The notes beneath the pieces are model-generated. The model made no database searches and was not told where the DNA came from. It was given only the letters and a program-made list of their open reading frames with translations. Source: Corbicula japonica (taxonomy: Eukaryota > Mollusca > Bivalvia > Venerida > Cyrenidae). From it: a stretch of 64,000 nucleotides of DNA. Below, piece after piece: positions 47,251-60,100 of this stretch (the first letter of the stretch is position 1; each line of letters opens with the position of its first letter). Position numbers and translations under genes: made by a program. The stretch lies in contig JAZAYU010000008.1 in the NCBI GenBank assembly GCA_038501625.1, positions 8,184,938 to 8,248,937 on the forward strand, given 5' to 3'.

Positions 47251-47612
47251 TTAAAAAACAAAACAAACACATAGCAATTCAAGAACATGATTTTAATAAT
47301 TTGGGTAGAGATCATCAATATCAATATTCATACCAAATTTGATGACAATCGGATAAAAAATGTGACCTCTATTGTGCTAACAAAATTTTTGCTTCAATCT
47401 GACCTAGTGACCTAGTTTTTGACCCAAGATGACCGAGTTTCTAAAGGGATCGCCACACCACCAAGAGAGACATTCTGACCAAGTTTGATGACAATCGGTT
47501 AAAAATTGTGGCCTCTATCTTGTTAACAAACAAAAAGTTGACTGACGACGGACATCTAGTCCCCCTCTGATCACAACAGCTCACTCAGAGCCTTTGGCTC
47601 TGGTGAGATAAA
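47251..47612 (+). repeat. Satellite tail
   Basis: Units with CATACCAAATTTGATGACAATCGG and GACCTAGTTTTTGACCCAAGATGACC end in the small hairpin GAGCCTTTGGCTC (47586-47598). Confidence 0.65.
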
Positions 47613-48071
47613 AAGTGGTTCTGAAGAACAACAAGATTATAACGAAAACATTATTTATTTCAGTAAATTAAAATCGAAGAAGAAAACAGATCTAGCATTT
47701 GGTATTTTAATTGGAACATAAAAACAATCATATCAGAAGCAAAGTTTGTGTTTATCTTTTGTAATACAGTACAAATAACCTTAAGAATTTGTATTGCTTT
47801 TCACTTGTGCTATCAACAATTTTTGCAGTATGCAAAATTAATTGAAAACACCTGGTGGGTGGAACCTTTCAAGGAGATATATGATAATACCAGCTTATTA
47901 GAAAAAATCAAACTGAAAGTATCTATTTTCAAAATTTCATTAGAAGAAACTAGACCCCTTGACTTTAAATACATTAGAGACCAGTGCTATACCTGATCAA
48001 CTGGCTTCTAATTCCAAGAAAAAACAAATAACTGCTCAGTAGCGGACTCAACTTGTATTATATTATTGATA

Positions 48072-48304
48072 TTAAACCTTTACTCCATAGATACACCATT
48101 AATACATGGGCAAACAGTGTAGATCAAGAAACCCATCTGTGCTATCTGATCAGGATCTAAACTGTTGGCTTTTAAATTAAATGGGACTCACTGGGTGCGA
48201 TCAGTGCAGACCCAGATCAGATGGCATGGAAAGTGCAGATCCAGATTAGATGACACAGATATGGCAAATGCATTAAAAATTCATATATAAGGAATGAAGG
48301 GCTA
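48072..48304. mobile_element. piggyBac-like MITE (family P), copy 2
   Basis: Starts TTAAACCTTTACTCCATAGA, contains GTGTAGATCAAG, GATCAGGATCTAAACTG and GTGCAGATCCAGATTAG, and ends ATATATAAGGAATGAAGGGC. Ends are decayed. Confidence 0.6.
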
Positions 48305-48599
48305 ACTTCAATAATTACTGTGGTATCATTATATTTAAGGTAGTTTAATTTCCCAGGGTTTCATACCAGGGAAAGTGTGTGAAATCAAACAAGAGAGAAA
48401 TCAATTCTTTTAATATCTAGTCTTACAAGAATGATACAAGTGGGTGAATTCATTCCCAACCAAACTAGACTGTGTCCACAGGACACTGATGCCCCCACTG
48501 CTGCAATAACATTTGTTACAAAATTTTTTACCAGGTATTAACAACATGTGGTGATCATGATTAGTAAATGAGGAGTAAGTGCCACAAAATTTAATAACT

Positions 48600-50060
48600 A
48601 ACATAAACAAAAGGCCATAACTGTGGTGAAAATTGTTGCAAGACAATGTCCTTGACAACAATCTTCACATCATGTCTAATCATCTGTGCAAGTTTGAAAG
48701 AAATCAGCCAAATAGAAAATGTGAAGTTGATGCCACAAAATTTTGTAAGTGAAATAAACAAAGGGCCATAACTGTGGTAAAAATGGCAGCAGAAAAAAAT
48801 CTTTTTTTTATGATCATCTACCCAGCCATCTTGATCATGTGTGCAAGTTAGAAAGAAATCTGTCCAAAAGTAAATGAGGAGTTGATGCCACAAGATATTA
48901 TTACTGAAAAAAAAACAAAGGGCCATAACTCTGGTAAAAATAGTCGCAGGAAAAAATCCTTTCTTCACGATCATCTACACATCCTGCTTCATCATCTGTG
49001 CATGTTTGCAAGGAATCTGCCTTGTAGTTTAGGAGGAGTTGATGCCAAAAGATTTAATTACTGAAATTAACAAAGGGCCATAACTCTGGTAAAAATGGTC
49101 ACAGGAAAAAATCCTTTCTTTACGATCATCTACACATCCTGCTTCATCATCTGTGCAAGTTTGCAAGAAATCAGCCTTATAGTTTTGGAGGAGTTGATGC
49201 CACAAGATTTAATTACTGAAATTAACAAAGGGCCATAACTCTGGTAAAAATGGTCGCAGGAAAAAATCCTTTCCTGACGATCATCTACACATCCTGCTTC
49301 ATCATCTGTGCAAGTTTGCAAGAAATCTGCCTTATAGTTTTGGAGGAGTTGACGCCACAAGATTTAATTAATGAGTATAACAAAGGGCCATAACTCTAGT
49401 AAAATGGTCGCAGGAAGAAATCCTTTCTTCACGATTATCTACACATCCTGCTTCATCATCTGTGCAAGTTTGCAAGAAATCTGCCTTGTAGTTTAGGAGG
49501 AGTTGACGCCACAAGATTTTATAACTGAAATTAACAAAGGGCCATAACTCTGGTAAAAATGGTCGCAGGAAAAAATCCTTTCTTTACGATCATCTACACA
49601 TCCTGCTTCATCATCTGTGCAAGTTCGCAAGAAATCTGCCTTATAGTTTTGGAGGAGTTATCGCCACAAGATTTAATTAATGAATATAACAAAGGGCCAT
49701 AACTCCGGTAAAAATGGTCGCAAGAAGAAATCCTTTCTTCACGATTATCTACACATCCTGCTTCATCATCTGTGCAAGTTTGCAAGAAATCTGCCTTGTA
49801 GTTTAGGAGGAGTTGACCACAAGATTTTATAACTGAAATTAACAAAGGGCCATAACTCTGGTAAAAATGGTCGCAGGAAAAAATCCTTTCTTTACGATCA
49901 TCTACACATCCTGCTTGATCATCTGTGCAAGTTTGAAAGAAATCCGCCTTATAGTTTAGGAGGAGTTGATGCCACAAGATTTGGGGACGTACGGACGTAC
50001 GGACTTACAGACGTACGGACGAGTGCAACTCTATATGCCTCCCACTTTGTGGGGGCATAA
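48600..50060 (+). repeat. Nine-unit ~154-bp satellite array with terminal hairpin
   Basis: Units start at GGGCCATAACT near 48612, 48763, 48920, 49075, 49230, 49385, 49539, 49694 and 49847. Each has GGTAAAAATGGTCGCAGGAA, ATCATCTACACATCCTGC, TCATCTGTGCAAGTTTG, AAGAAATCTGCCTTATAG and GGAGGAGTTGATGCCACAAG. The right-hand units are the most alike. The array ends in four ACGTACGGAC-type units and the hairpin TATGCCTCCCACTTTGTGGGGGCATA (50033-50058). The long minus-strand frames are this repeat translated. Confidence 0.9.
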
Positions 50061-50748
50061 AAATGTAATTTATGTCCTTTGCGCAAAATTTTATCTTTGC
50101 TAAATTTAATGATACCACAGTAATTTAGTGAGAAGTTTTCAACATTAATACCATAAAGTTTCATTGCACATGTCAAATGTTATTGCATTAATAAATGTTT
50201 CCTAAATAAGCCAAATAAAAGTAAATGGGTATCACTTTGAAAAGGAAACTTTAAGAAATTGCAGATTTTTCATGAAACCTAAGCCCCTTTGTATGTGCTA
50301 TTCAACTATTTGGCCCACCTGCCAGTGAACTATGGACATCATGGCTGTTTTCCAATTAATAACGGTTATTGCATTTACTGAAATTATTACGGTTGAACCA
50401 TCTTTGTTCCAATTTTTATGGGATGAACATTCTAAAAGATGCTAGTTTGTTTATCCATACCAGAACTAATGCCCAAATCTGGAAATTTGGATATAGAGAA
50501 AATGTTTCCACATCAGACAGTGCTATTGTTCCATATTTTGCAGAGTTTCAAAATGTGGATAGTTGCCCTAGAAAAATTGACCAAACAACACTATTACTGT
50601 CCCTTCTTCCCATTTGTATTAAATTTCATTTATGGAAATTATCAAAATTTTATGTAGTTTAAACCTAGGGACCCTAAATTCTTCTCAAAGATGCAGCAGA
50701 ATATGTCTATTTCAAAATAAAAAAAGCCATAGCTGTTATTGTGTTTAA

Positions 50749-50981
50749 CCCTGTCCTCCATATATATGCAAAAATGGTGTGGGCAAACAGTGTAGATCCA
50801 GATCAGCCGGCACACCCATGCTTTCTCATCAGGATCTGCACTTTTCGCTTTTTGATTCACTAAGTTATTTCTGACTTAAAATTGAACAGTGCAGATCCTG
50901 ATCAGAAGCATGGATGTGTTAGCTAATTTGAATCTACACAGGTCACACATGCCATAAAATGCATTTATATGGAGTAAAGGG
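50749..50981. mobile_element. piggyBac-like MITE (family P) with intact TTAA sites
   Basis: It is flanked by TTAA at 50745-50748 and 50982-50985. Ends are CCCTGTCCTCCATATATATG and GCATTTATATGGAGTAAAGGG; the interior has GTGTAGATCCAGATCAGCCG and GTGCAGATCCTGATCAG. TTAA duplications and CCC/GGG ends are the piggyBac signature. It lies 90 bp beyond the USP14 stop codon, probably in the 3' UTR. Confidence 0.85.
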
Positions 50982-51070
50982 TTAATATTTAAATATCAAA
51001 CATGCACACTTATTGACTTCAGGCAAAAATATTTCATTCAGAACATTAAGGTGATATTTCAGTATGATCA

Positions 51071-51153
51071 CTAGGATGTGGTTTCCATCTCCTCGACCTC
51101 CGTTGTGTATATCCTTGGTCCATACAACAACACGTATGCACAATGCCAATCAC
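51071..51153 (-). CDS. USP14 terminal exon
   Basis: 83 nt; GDWHCAYVLLYGPR then a short acidic tail (TEVEEMETTS) and TAG at 51073-51071. The 3' UTR continues leftward, but no clear AATAAA was located. Confidence 0.95.
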
Positions 51154-54100
51154 CTGAAACAACACGTCATGTTTGGTTATGTTCGTCCACGTAATACAGG
51201 TGTGTCTATGGAGGAATGGGTTAAAAAGAGCATTACTAAAAACAGTCAATTAAGTGTTACCACTCTTGTCAGAGATAGCTTTGTGCATTCAGGCGATATA
51301 TTCAGAGTAATGTGCCAAGATGGCCAGCTCTTTTCAAGTAATAAGCAACATAAAGTTTCAGGTTTAAGCCATTTGAAAGGAGCACAGATAAAACAAATAG
51401 TAACACGGGAGTTATCTTGAGGTAACAGATGGCTTTGTTCATGAAGATGATATTTTTTCAAGTATTATGGTAACAGGCATGTTTAGTTTTCATATTAAGC
51501 TCATTTAAAATAGGCAAAACTCAAAAATAGTCAAACACTAGTTATCATTCTTGTTGCCACAGAAAAAACTTAGACTAATCCAAGTTTTAGTGAAAAGCAC
51601 AAGTATTTTCAAAGTTATAGGCAACACCAAATTCCATATAAAATTGGGACTACCTGACAAGACGCTGCTGCAGACATTGCTGCTGGGCAATAGGATCCCT
51701 ATGAGTCTGTCTGCTATCGCAGGCAACACAAAAATTATACTGTAAATTCCCTTACAAAGAGTAATCTTGAGCCATTGAAAAAGTTAACAATCATCATAAC
51801 AATAAATCATTAACTAATATTCTTTATAAAAGATTCTGGATTGAAACAAAACATTAATATGTGTACCTCCTCCGGAGAGTTTGAGTACATCTTCTGAGGT
51901 AATGGGTGTCACGTTGTCATCATCAAACATAAGCCATTCATCTGAAAAAGGGGTACAAAGTCTATAAATGTAGATCATTCATCATGCACTGATCTTCAAA
52001 GTCCTAACCATGACTGATCTCAGACATGCTGCAAGATCATGCACCTTAAAACATCATATTTCTGGAAACAGTGGCCCATATGAATACGAGGTACAAAACA
52101 ACACTAGCATACATTGGCCCAGAAGAACTCAGAAGTTTTTTTGCAGCGAAGAAAAATACTAACCTTGTTTACAACACAAATCTAAGTTCTTGGTCATTTA
52201 CCAAGTTGTCAACAACTAATGATGATCCATTCGTACTATCAAAGAAGCCATGTATTATTATCAGTGCATATAAATATATCAAATGATGTCACTGAATTAT
52301 GTTAGTATCCATGGCAAATACAACTGTTCCTTTTTGACTTTATCTTGCTTCAGTGATTGTCTTGTATATCATGATAAATGGATTCAATCCATACATTATT
52401 GCATTCATGATGGTATGAACAAATTTATGTTAAAAATGCTTTTCATACCCCAATGAATGCACTAAATTATCGATTCCCTCCTAATATTTACACTCATTAA
52501 TATCCTCATTTATTGTCATTATAGTGGGTGGTAAATATGATGAAAGGTGTAAAGGGTTAATCAGCTATATTTTGTTATTTCCAATTTCAACACAACTGTA
52601 GCATTATTACCCACCTCCTTTCCTTCTGACCCAAGCCACATAATGACCACTGGAACTGGACCGACCTTTGTGTGTTAACACAGCCTGTAGCTCATAATAA
52701 CCACTGTTGTTAGAACCGACATCTGAAATATCAACATATGCACTTTCTTCTATGTTTAAACAGCTTTCCACATAAAATGAATGGAATTATCAAGATATTA
52801 GGATAAATGTGGTAGTGTAAATTTTAGGGAGGTTAACTGCATTTATGGTGGGTTTCATGCAGGCACTCGGAGAATGTTAGAATTAGAATCTTACACATGT
52901 GAAAGATACATGTACAACACAAGTGATTGTGAAAATCTGCTCTGTGATACAACTAACCAGTGTTCCAAATACACCCATCAAATAATTTTAATTTCTCTGC
53001 ATGGAATCAGTCTCCTCGTAAAACCTAAATCATAATAAGGCTTTCCCTAGTCATATTTTTGACAGATCGTAACTGTATTATTTCTTTATTTGAAATATCT
53101 CATTTGTTAACTTTATGTACTCTAACTCACCATCTGGGAAGGAATATGGATGTTTTATGGTATTCTTGCTTTCATCCTTTTTCTCATTTTTCTTCTCGCC
53201 AGCTTTCTTCATCTGTAACAAGAATCCGAAATATACACAGTCTAGGTAAACTTGAACAAAAACATCACAATTTTCTAAGTTAAATATGAGCGTAACTAAC
53301 AAAATGAGGTGAGAATCCTTGTCTCTATGTCCATACTGTTGCTAAGGGCTATTCCAGTTAAACATATATCCTACCCCAGGACGGCAAAATAAAAAACTTC
53401 TGTTGGGGGAAGGTCCTGTAAATAAAAAACTTCTAATGGGGGTAGGAAAAAAAGGGTTTTCACTTCTAAAGGGGGTTGTTATTTTGCCGGTATAATTTAG
53501 CGAAGATTAGGCGAGAAAATTGTCGGCGTGCGGGGCGAAAACACGTCGGCGTGCGGGCCGAACTTCTTAAGGCCGATATGAATAGCAACGAATGACTTCC
53601 CGTTACAAGAAACGGCACGAATTATGATGCCTAATTGGTTTTCGTTCGAAATTTCTAAGCAAGACGTCGCAAGCAAACGGCAGTACACGCAGCGCGGAGT
53701 TAACAGAATCCACGATGCCACCGCGGACAGTATTATGTTTGGGAGGGGGGGGGGCGAATCACAGCGGACAAGTTTTCGGAGGTCATCGCAATTCCACCGG
53801 GATTGTCCACTTATTTTGAGCGGAAACAGCTCTGCAGGGGGGAATATTAAAATTTAACATCGCGACATTGCGGTGATGTACCGCGTAGAAGCGTGGACGT
53901 CCAATATTTGATTAGAAAAGGCAATTAAAACTTTCCAGTGTTATTTTAATTTCAATTTATATATTAATTCTAATTACCATTTTCATACTCTCAGTAAATT
54001 GCGATTCTATAACCGTTGAAATAAATGAAAATTGAAATTTTGTTACGAAAACTACTATTACCTAATTATGACTATTTCAAGTCATATTCAAATTAATTGA

Positions 54101-57100
54101 ATGATTAAGATCCGTTTATATTGGTTATTTGGAGTAATTTTAAACAAAGACATCAGAATAATGTGAAACTCTATCACAAGCGATTTATATGGATACATAA
54201 GTTCCCGCAAAATCTCATCATTTTTCCTTATGAAAAGGTGAAATATGCATATCAGGAATCGACACATTCAGAAAAAAAACAGCCTCCCCACACAGTCAAG
54301 AAGAAGAGAGGGAGAGAGCATGGTTAATAAAATGATCAGTTTCAAAAGAGACACCACTAACAATTAACAAAAAGCTTTTGTAGTATTGAAAACGAATTCC
54401 GGCAGAATACCTTAAAAATTTGGCGCTAAAATGCGGAGCTCCGGTCATGTATCCTCGCGCGCGTCTCGATGAGATCGATAGCTATCTTTTGATAGGAACA
54501 TTAATTTCAATTTCCTTTATATTAATTAAAATATCTGAGTAAAATAACAGTGAGATAAGCCCTTGATGTGTTTTGTTTTGGCTTTGAAGCATGAAAGCTT
54601 ATTCATAAAGTAGTTTATTTAGAACTGAAACTTTTGAAACAAATATTTTATACACTTACGCTATGTAAATACAGTGCTGTTATACTATAAAGTTATTACT
54701 TTCAAGAGTTACACTGGATATTTGTTCAATATAAACAGAATGAAAGAATCGTATAATGTCAACGGGAGATAACCTGTTCTTGACCAAACTGAAAGTGCCT
54801 ACTGTCAGTTTGTCAAAGGGAGATCACTTTTCCAAACTTGCTAAATATTGGACCAGACATTGGATAAAATGACACCTGGTGAAATCTTTTGTAAAAGATA
54901 ATAATAATCGAAAGCCTGTTCAGTGCAGAAAGGATGCTACAACGTCTACATTAGAAATGTTCGTTTTCAAAAGAGGATGTACACTTGTTATGAATGTTGA
55001 TAACTACACTTTAGAAATGTGACCGAGAAATGCATAATTCTGCTCGCAAGTAGCGTGCCATTCATGCGAATCTTTCCTAGAGAAATAAGAAAATCAAAAG
55101 ATTACCACCCACGACGAAAACTTTCCACATGCTGCGCGCAAAAGCGTGCATTTCGTGCAAATCATATCCGTTTTATTTCACACGTTTGACGTATTGTTAA
55201 TTGTACGTCATATGTGTATGATGTAAGCGGCGAACAAACGGTGCATTTCGAGCAAATCATCATGTGTGTTTTACCGCAAAATATCCAGACATCTGATAGT
55301 TGGTCATATTTTATGACGTATGTCAGATTCCTCAAAACAGTTTTCTCAGAAGGGCAGTTTACGCCGTTGACAACCAGTAAAATAACATTTGCAACATGTT
55401 CTTTAGATTTTCATTTCCGCAAAAAAATAAAATGATGCCGCGTTGTCGGTTTTTTTTTGCTTTCATCAAGATCTCTTAAATATCGCGTAAGCTATAAAAG
55501 AAATTAACAAAACACATCTTCGAATTATTAAAGATGAAAAACGTACATGCATATCATACACAATGCGAAAGTTAATTTTCTACATGAATGAATTTTCTAA
55601 TGAAATTCGCAGATTTTGTTGTTGTTTTTGTGCTATATAGATTTTAGTGAGTTCATGCGTGTTTCTTTTCACGAGCGCGAGAAAATTTATTGCAATGCAG
55701 ATTTTGAGAGAACAAAACAGGCTTCGGTCTGAAACCTTGAGCACTATTTTCATTTTTGGTTCTCGTTATCAAATTGACTAATCAAGAATTAAGATGTATT
55801 TTACTCATATTTCAAAATTGAAATGTGCATGTGTACAAAACATAATCAGACGTAAAATTCACTACTAATTGCTAGCGCGTTCGCGCGACCAACCACGGCA
55901 GATCCTTCGCGACATCACGATAGTAATCGGTTGCCTCGGTCGCATACGCTTATCCCCGTAAGGCCGCTATTCCATGGTTCAGTGATCCGTGTCCGCATCC
56001 ACGTCCGCGTCCGCGATTTTTCACTCACCAAAGATATCGTTGGGTATATTCCATACCTCCGTGTCCGTTCCGCGTCCGCGATTTTTCACTCACCAAAGAT
56101 AACGAACACGGACGCGGAACGGACACGTACACGGATGTATGGAATAGCGGCCTAATGAATGTACATCAACACGGTGGAGAGTGTAAGGCCGGTATTCCAC
56201 AGTTCGTGATGCGTGATCCGTGTCCGTGTTCGCGTCCGTGTCCGCGATTTTTCACTCACCAAAGATATCGTTGGCTATATTCTATACCTCTGTGTCCGTT
56301 CCACGTCGCGAAGTCACGAACACGGACGCGGAGGTATGGAATATACCCAACGATATCTTTGGTGAGTGAAAAATCGCGGACACGGACGCGAACACGGATC
56401 ACGCAACTATGGAATACCGGCCTAAGTACGCTCATTGCAGGGGATGAAAATTACTCTGGTCACGATAAAAAAAAATCGCGTGTACATGTATTTGCTGTTT
56501 TCTACTTTTTGTTTGCTGAAGATATTCTAGAAGGATCAGCTGTTTTCATAATATTATTATTTATTTATAATGGCCTTGATCTGTTGAACAGCAAGACCAA
56601 CGGCGCTTTAGAGATGGACCTCGTTTTCTCCAAAATTTATATGAGCTGACCCCTCTAACAAAAATAACGATATTTTAGGGCCTACACGGAAAAAAACATG
56701 ATTTTTTTTCATTTCTTTGAGTGAAACCGTAATCAGTTTATCCAAAACGAATTAACTATTAAATGAGTGGGCGGGACTGTTGGATCGTGTTTAAATGAGG
56801 GCTTTCTATCAATATCATTTGATGTCTGTCCTGTCCTTTGGTAAATGAAGTTACTTTAAAAGTATGAATGGTAGGTCTGTTTGACTTTTATATAAAAATG
56901 GGGAAAAAGAATGCAAAAAAACGGCAGTGATAACCATTTTTCATCCATTTACACTGGCAATGTCCTTGGGGGTAGATTTAAGTATGTAAAGGATAACTAG
57001 ACAGTCACGTGATGGTAAATTTTATTCTAATATTGCAAATTAATATGGACTCACCATGAAACATGTATTTATGAATGGTGTTCAACATTTAAAAAACTTC

Positions 57101-60100
57101 TAAGGGTTAAAAATATCTCTTCTAAAGGTGGACCAAAATTGAAGGAAAAAAATCTATAGGGGGGACCTTTTTCCATTTTTTCTGCTTCTGATGGGGGACG
57201 GTCTAATTTGAAAGTGCCTTCCTGGGGTGGGGTATATGTTTAAATGGAATAGCCCTAATCAGATGTTCAACAATCATATAACATATCAAAACAGTATCTT
57301 TAATGAATAAAGAGTCTTGAAACCAAATGATAAAACAACATTTGTCTGAGAAAATATCTGTATTTCAAATAACTTGATATACTGGCTCAAGATCAAAGAA
57401 AGGCAAGTATGTTAAACAGTGGCCAGGTTTACTCAATGCCATTTGTCTGTTTTTACATGGCAAACTGTGTTGATCCAGATCAGCCAGCACATCTGATTAG
57501 GATCTACTCTGTTTGCTTTTAGGTTCATTTTGTTTTTTTCTGAACAAGAGGCAACCGGTATAAATCCAGATCAGAAATAATATTGCTTTTCTGGATCTAC
57601 ACTGGTCACACATGTGTAAATCATTAATATATGGAATAAAGAGTTAAAGGTCAAAAGAGGTTACAGAATACAGTTTACAGACATTGGCCCGAGGTCATAA
57701 AACTAAGATTTGAGACCAGTCTCAAATCCCAAGCATCTGATTGGTGTAATGGTGCCAATTAGATGCTTGAGAATAGAGACTGGTCTTCAAATTTAAACTT
57801 ATCATCTTGGGATACTACCTTTGTGGCTTCCTCAGCCAGTTTATCTTCCTGCTCTTTGAACTTTTCTCTTGCTGGTAGAAGCTTCTTTTGTAACTCCTCA
57901 GAACACAATTCAAACACATCCAAACTTAACGGAAACTTTACATCCTAAAATTAACAAGATTGGCTATCTGTAGGATTGGGCCAAAGAAACTGAAATGAGG
58001 CTTTTTGGAAATTTCAAGTCAAATGGAACCCCTGACAAATGCTAAGCCCAAGATCATAAACTTAGATTGGGGACCATTCTCAAATCTCAAGCTTTTGATT
58101 GGCTGAAATGGCTACCAGTTGCCATTTCAGCCAATCAGAAGCTTGAGATTTAAGACTGGTCTCCAGATTTAGTTTTATTATCTTGGGATTTAGTATCTTG
58201 TTCTTCCAAACCAAAACACTTTTGAAGAACGACATTTTAAAAAATTGTAATTCAGTTGCTAACACTTAATGGTTATGGACACTGCATTAAGATTTTCATA
58301 TAACCTAGAAAACTATTCAAAATAATTCCAGAATTAACATGCAGAAAAATTCATTGTTTATTATAATTAAAAGACTGTCTATTATGGGTAAAAAACATAA
58401 TCAAACTTAGATACACAACTTGACAGACTGTGGCCATTACCACTTGACAAAACTGTCCAACAAGGGTCCATGGTAAAGGCACTGCCATAAATTAGTAGTA
58501 TTTTTTAATAAAAATATCAAACAAACTATGGGCAAAAAAATGATGTGCAACAAGCAGACACTTACTTTAAGAATTTTGGCATTTATGGATTCCTTTTCTT
58601 TGAAGTAAAATCTAACAAACTGTATAGTTAAATATCCTGGTAATCTTCTTATTTTGTTCTGAAACAGATAAACACAAAGTCAACCCAGTGCTATGGTATA
58701 TGATGTCACTGGTGAGCAGCAAAGAAAGATGGGTCACTTTGTGAATACTTAAATATCCATTTACCCTTTAAGTGCTGAATTCATATAACAGACTTGTCTT
58801 TCTATAAATTTAAGCTATTCCATTTATTTTTCATAGGGGTCTTTTACAGAAATTTATTACTCAATAGTGATCATTGCAGACCCTGATCAGAAGACTAACA
58901 ATTCATAATTATTTATTTCAGTTTATTTGTAATTGTCAACAAGAAACTTCAAATATATGTTAACTACAGCAAAATGTAAAGTCCTGACACTTAACAAGCA
59001 TCTGCACATGATCAAGATCTGGGCACTAGATCATAAACCTATGAATATGATCTGTCTCAAACCTCAAGTATCTGATTATGTGCTTGAGATTAGAGACTGG
59101 TCTCTAGTTACAGTTTAAATTGTAACAAGGATTCTGAAAAATGCTCACCTGAACCAAGGATTAAAACCGAGACCCCTTGTATGCCAGTCCGACATTCTAC
59201 CATGTAACCATCAAAGCTAGCTCTATGGCCAGATATTACAAGTGTGGAACTTACTCAACCATAGCCAGGTTACAAAATCTTGGGACAACTTAGTAATACA
59301 TTTTATCACAAATTATATCATCACCTATTGCTGATAACTCTAAACTGTTGTACTTACCGATTTCTTATAAACAGCATCTCTACCTAAAGTCGTAGAATTC
59401 TTGGTAATGTGTTCTTCTAATCTCTGAAGTATATTAAACTTTAAGTGTGAGATCCTCATTTCTTATTTGTGGGGGACTAATTTTCATGAATTGTGTGGTT
59501 AAACAGATCCTCAAATTCAAATCTCAGTATAAATTTGATCAACTATTGATGTTCTCTAAATTTTAATAAATTAAGCCTACATAAACAATCTTTTTTTCCA
59601 TAGAACCATTAACAATAATGCATAAAATTAAACAAAACTAAAGGATTTAATCATAAAACTGTGCAAACAAGAAACAATTTTTTTTTTAAATAAGATGAGA
59701 TTTAAGGGTTTTTTGTGTTTTTTGGGGGGGGTGGGTGGGTTGAAATAATAAGTATCTAAAAGGATATCAAAATCCTAATACTTACAGAACGTAAACCTGT
59801 GTGCATATATTTCACCTCTGTAATTACAGAAAACTTGTATTAAATATTAATGTCAATAAATAAATGTACAATTCATGTTAATCTCCATGCAAAAAGGAGT
59901 CTTATATATAGATAACATCAAATGTTTCCTACATATATACTCATTTTTACGCATGTGCAACCAGTATAGATCCAGATTAGCCAGCACTTCTGTCACATCT
60001 TGGTTAGAAATAACATACTGAATCTAAAGCGAATGGTTTAGATTCTGATTTAATGGCAGGGGTGTGCTTGCTGATCTGGATCTACACTTTATTTTAAAAA

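Larger units (their letters stand above)
53346..57257. mobile_element. 3.9-kb TIR element in a USP14 intron
   Basis: The left end reads AGGGCTATTCCAGTTAAACA then TATATCCTACCCCAGGA. The right end is the inverse, TCCTGGGGTGGGGTATATG then TTTAAATGGAATAGCCCT. Subterminal AAAAACTTCTAANGGGG motifs recur at both ends. The inside has no recognisable transposase and contains a family A copy (54236-54370) and two hairpins (55957-56427). It is probably a large non-autonomous element that has collected later insertions. Confidence 0.7.

Noticed and set aside
48410..49977. Minus-strand frames of 76-127 codons repeating DHFYQSYGPLLIS
   Set aside because: They are the 154-bp satellite in translation; periodic and without start context.
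56155..56649. 164-codon open frame
   Set aside because: It reads through the GC-rich MITE hairpin (arginine/threonine repeats from GTCCGTGTCC) and continues into random sequence.
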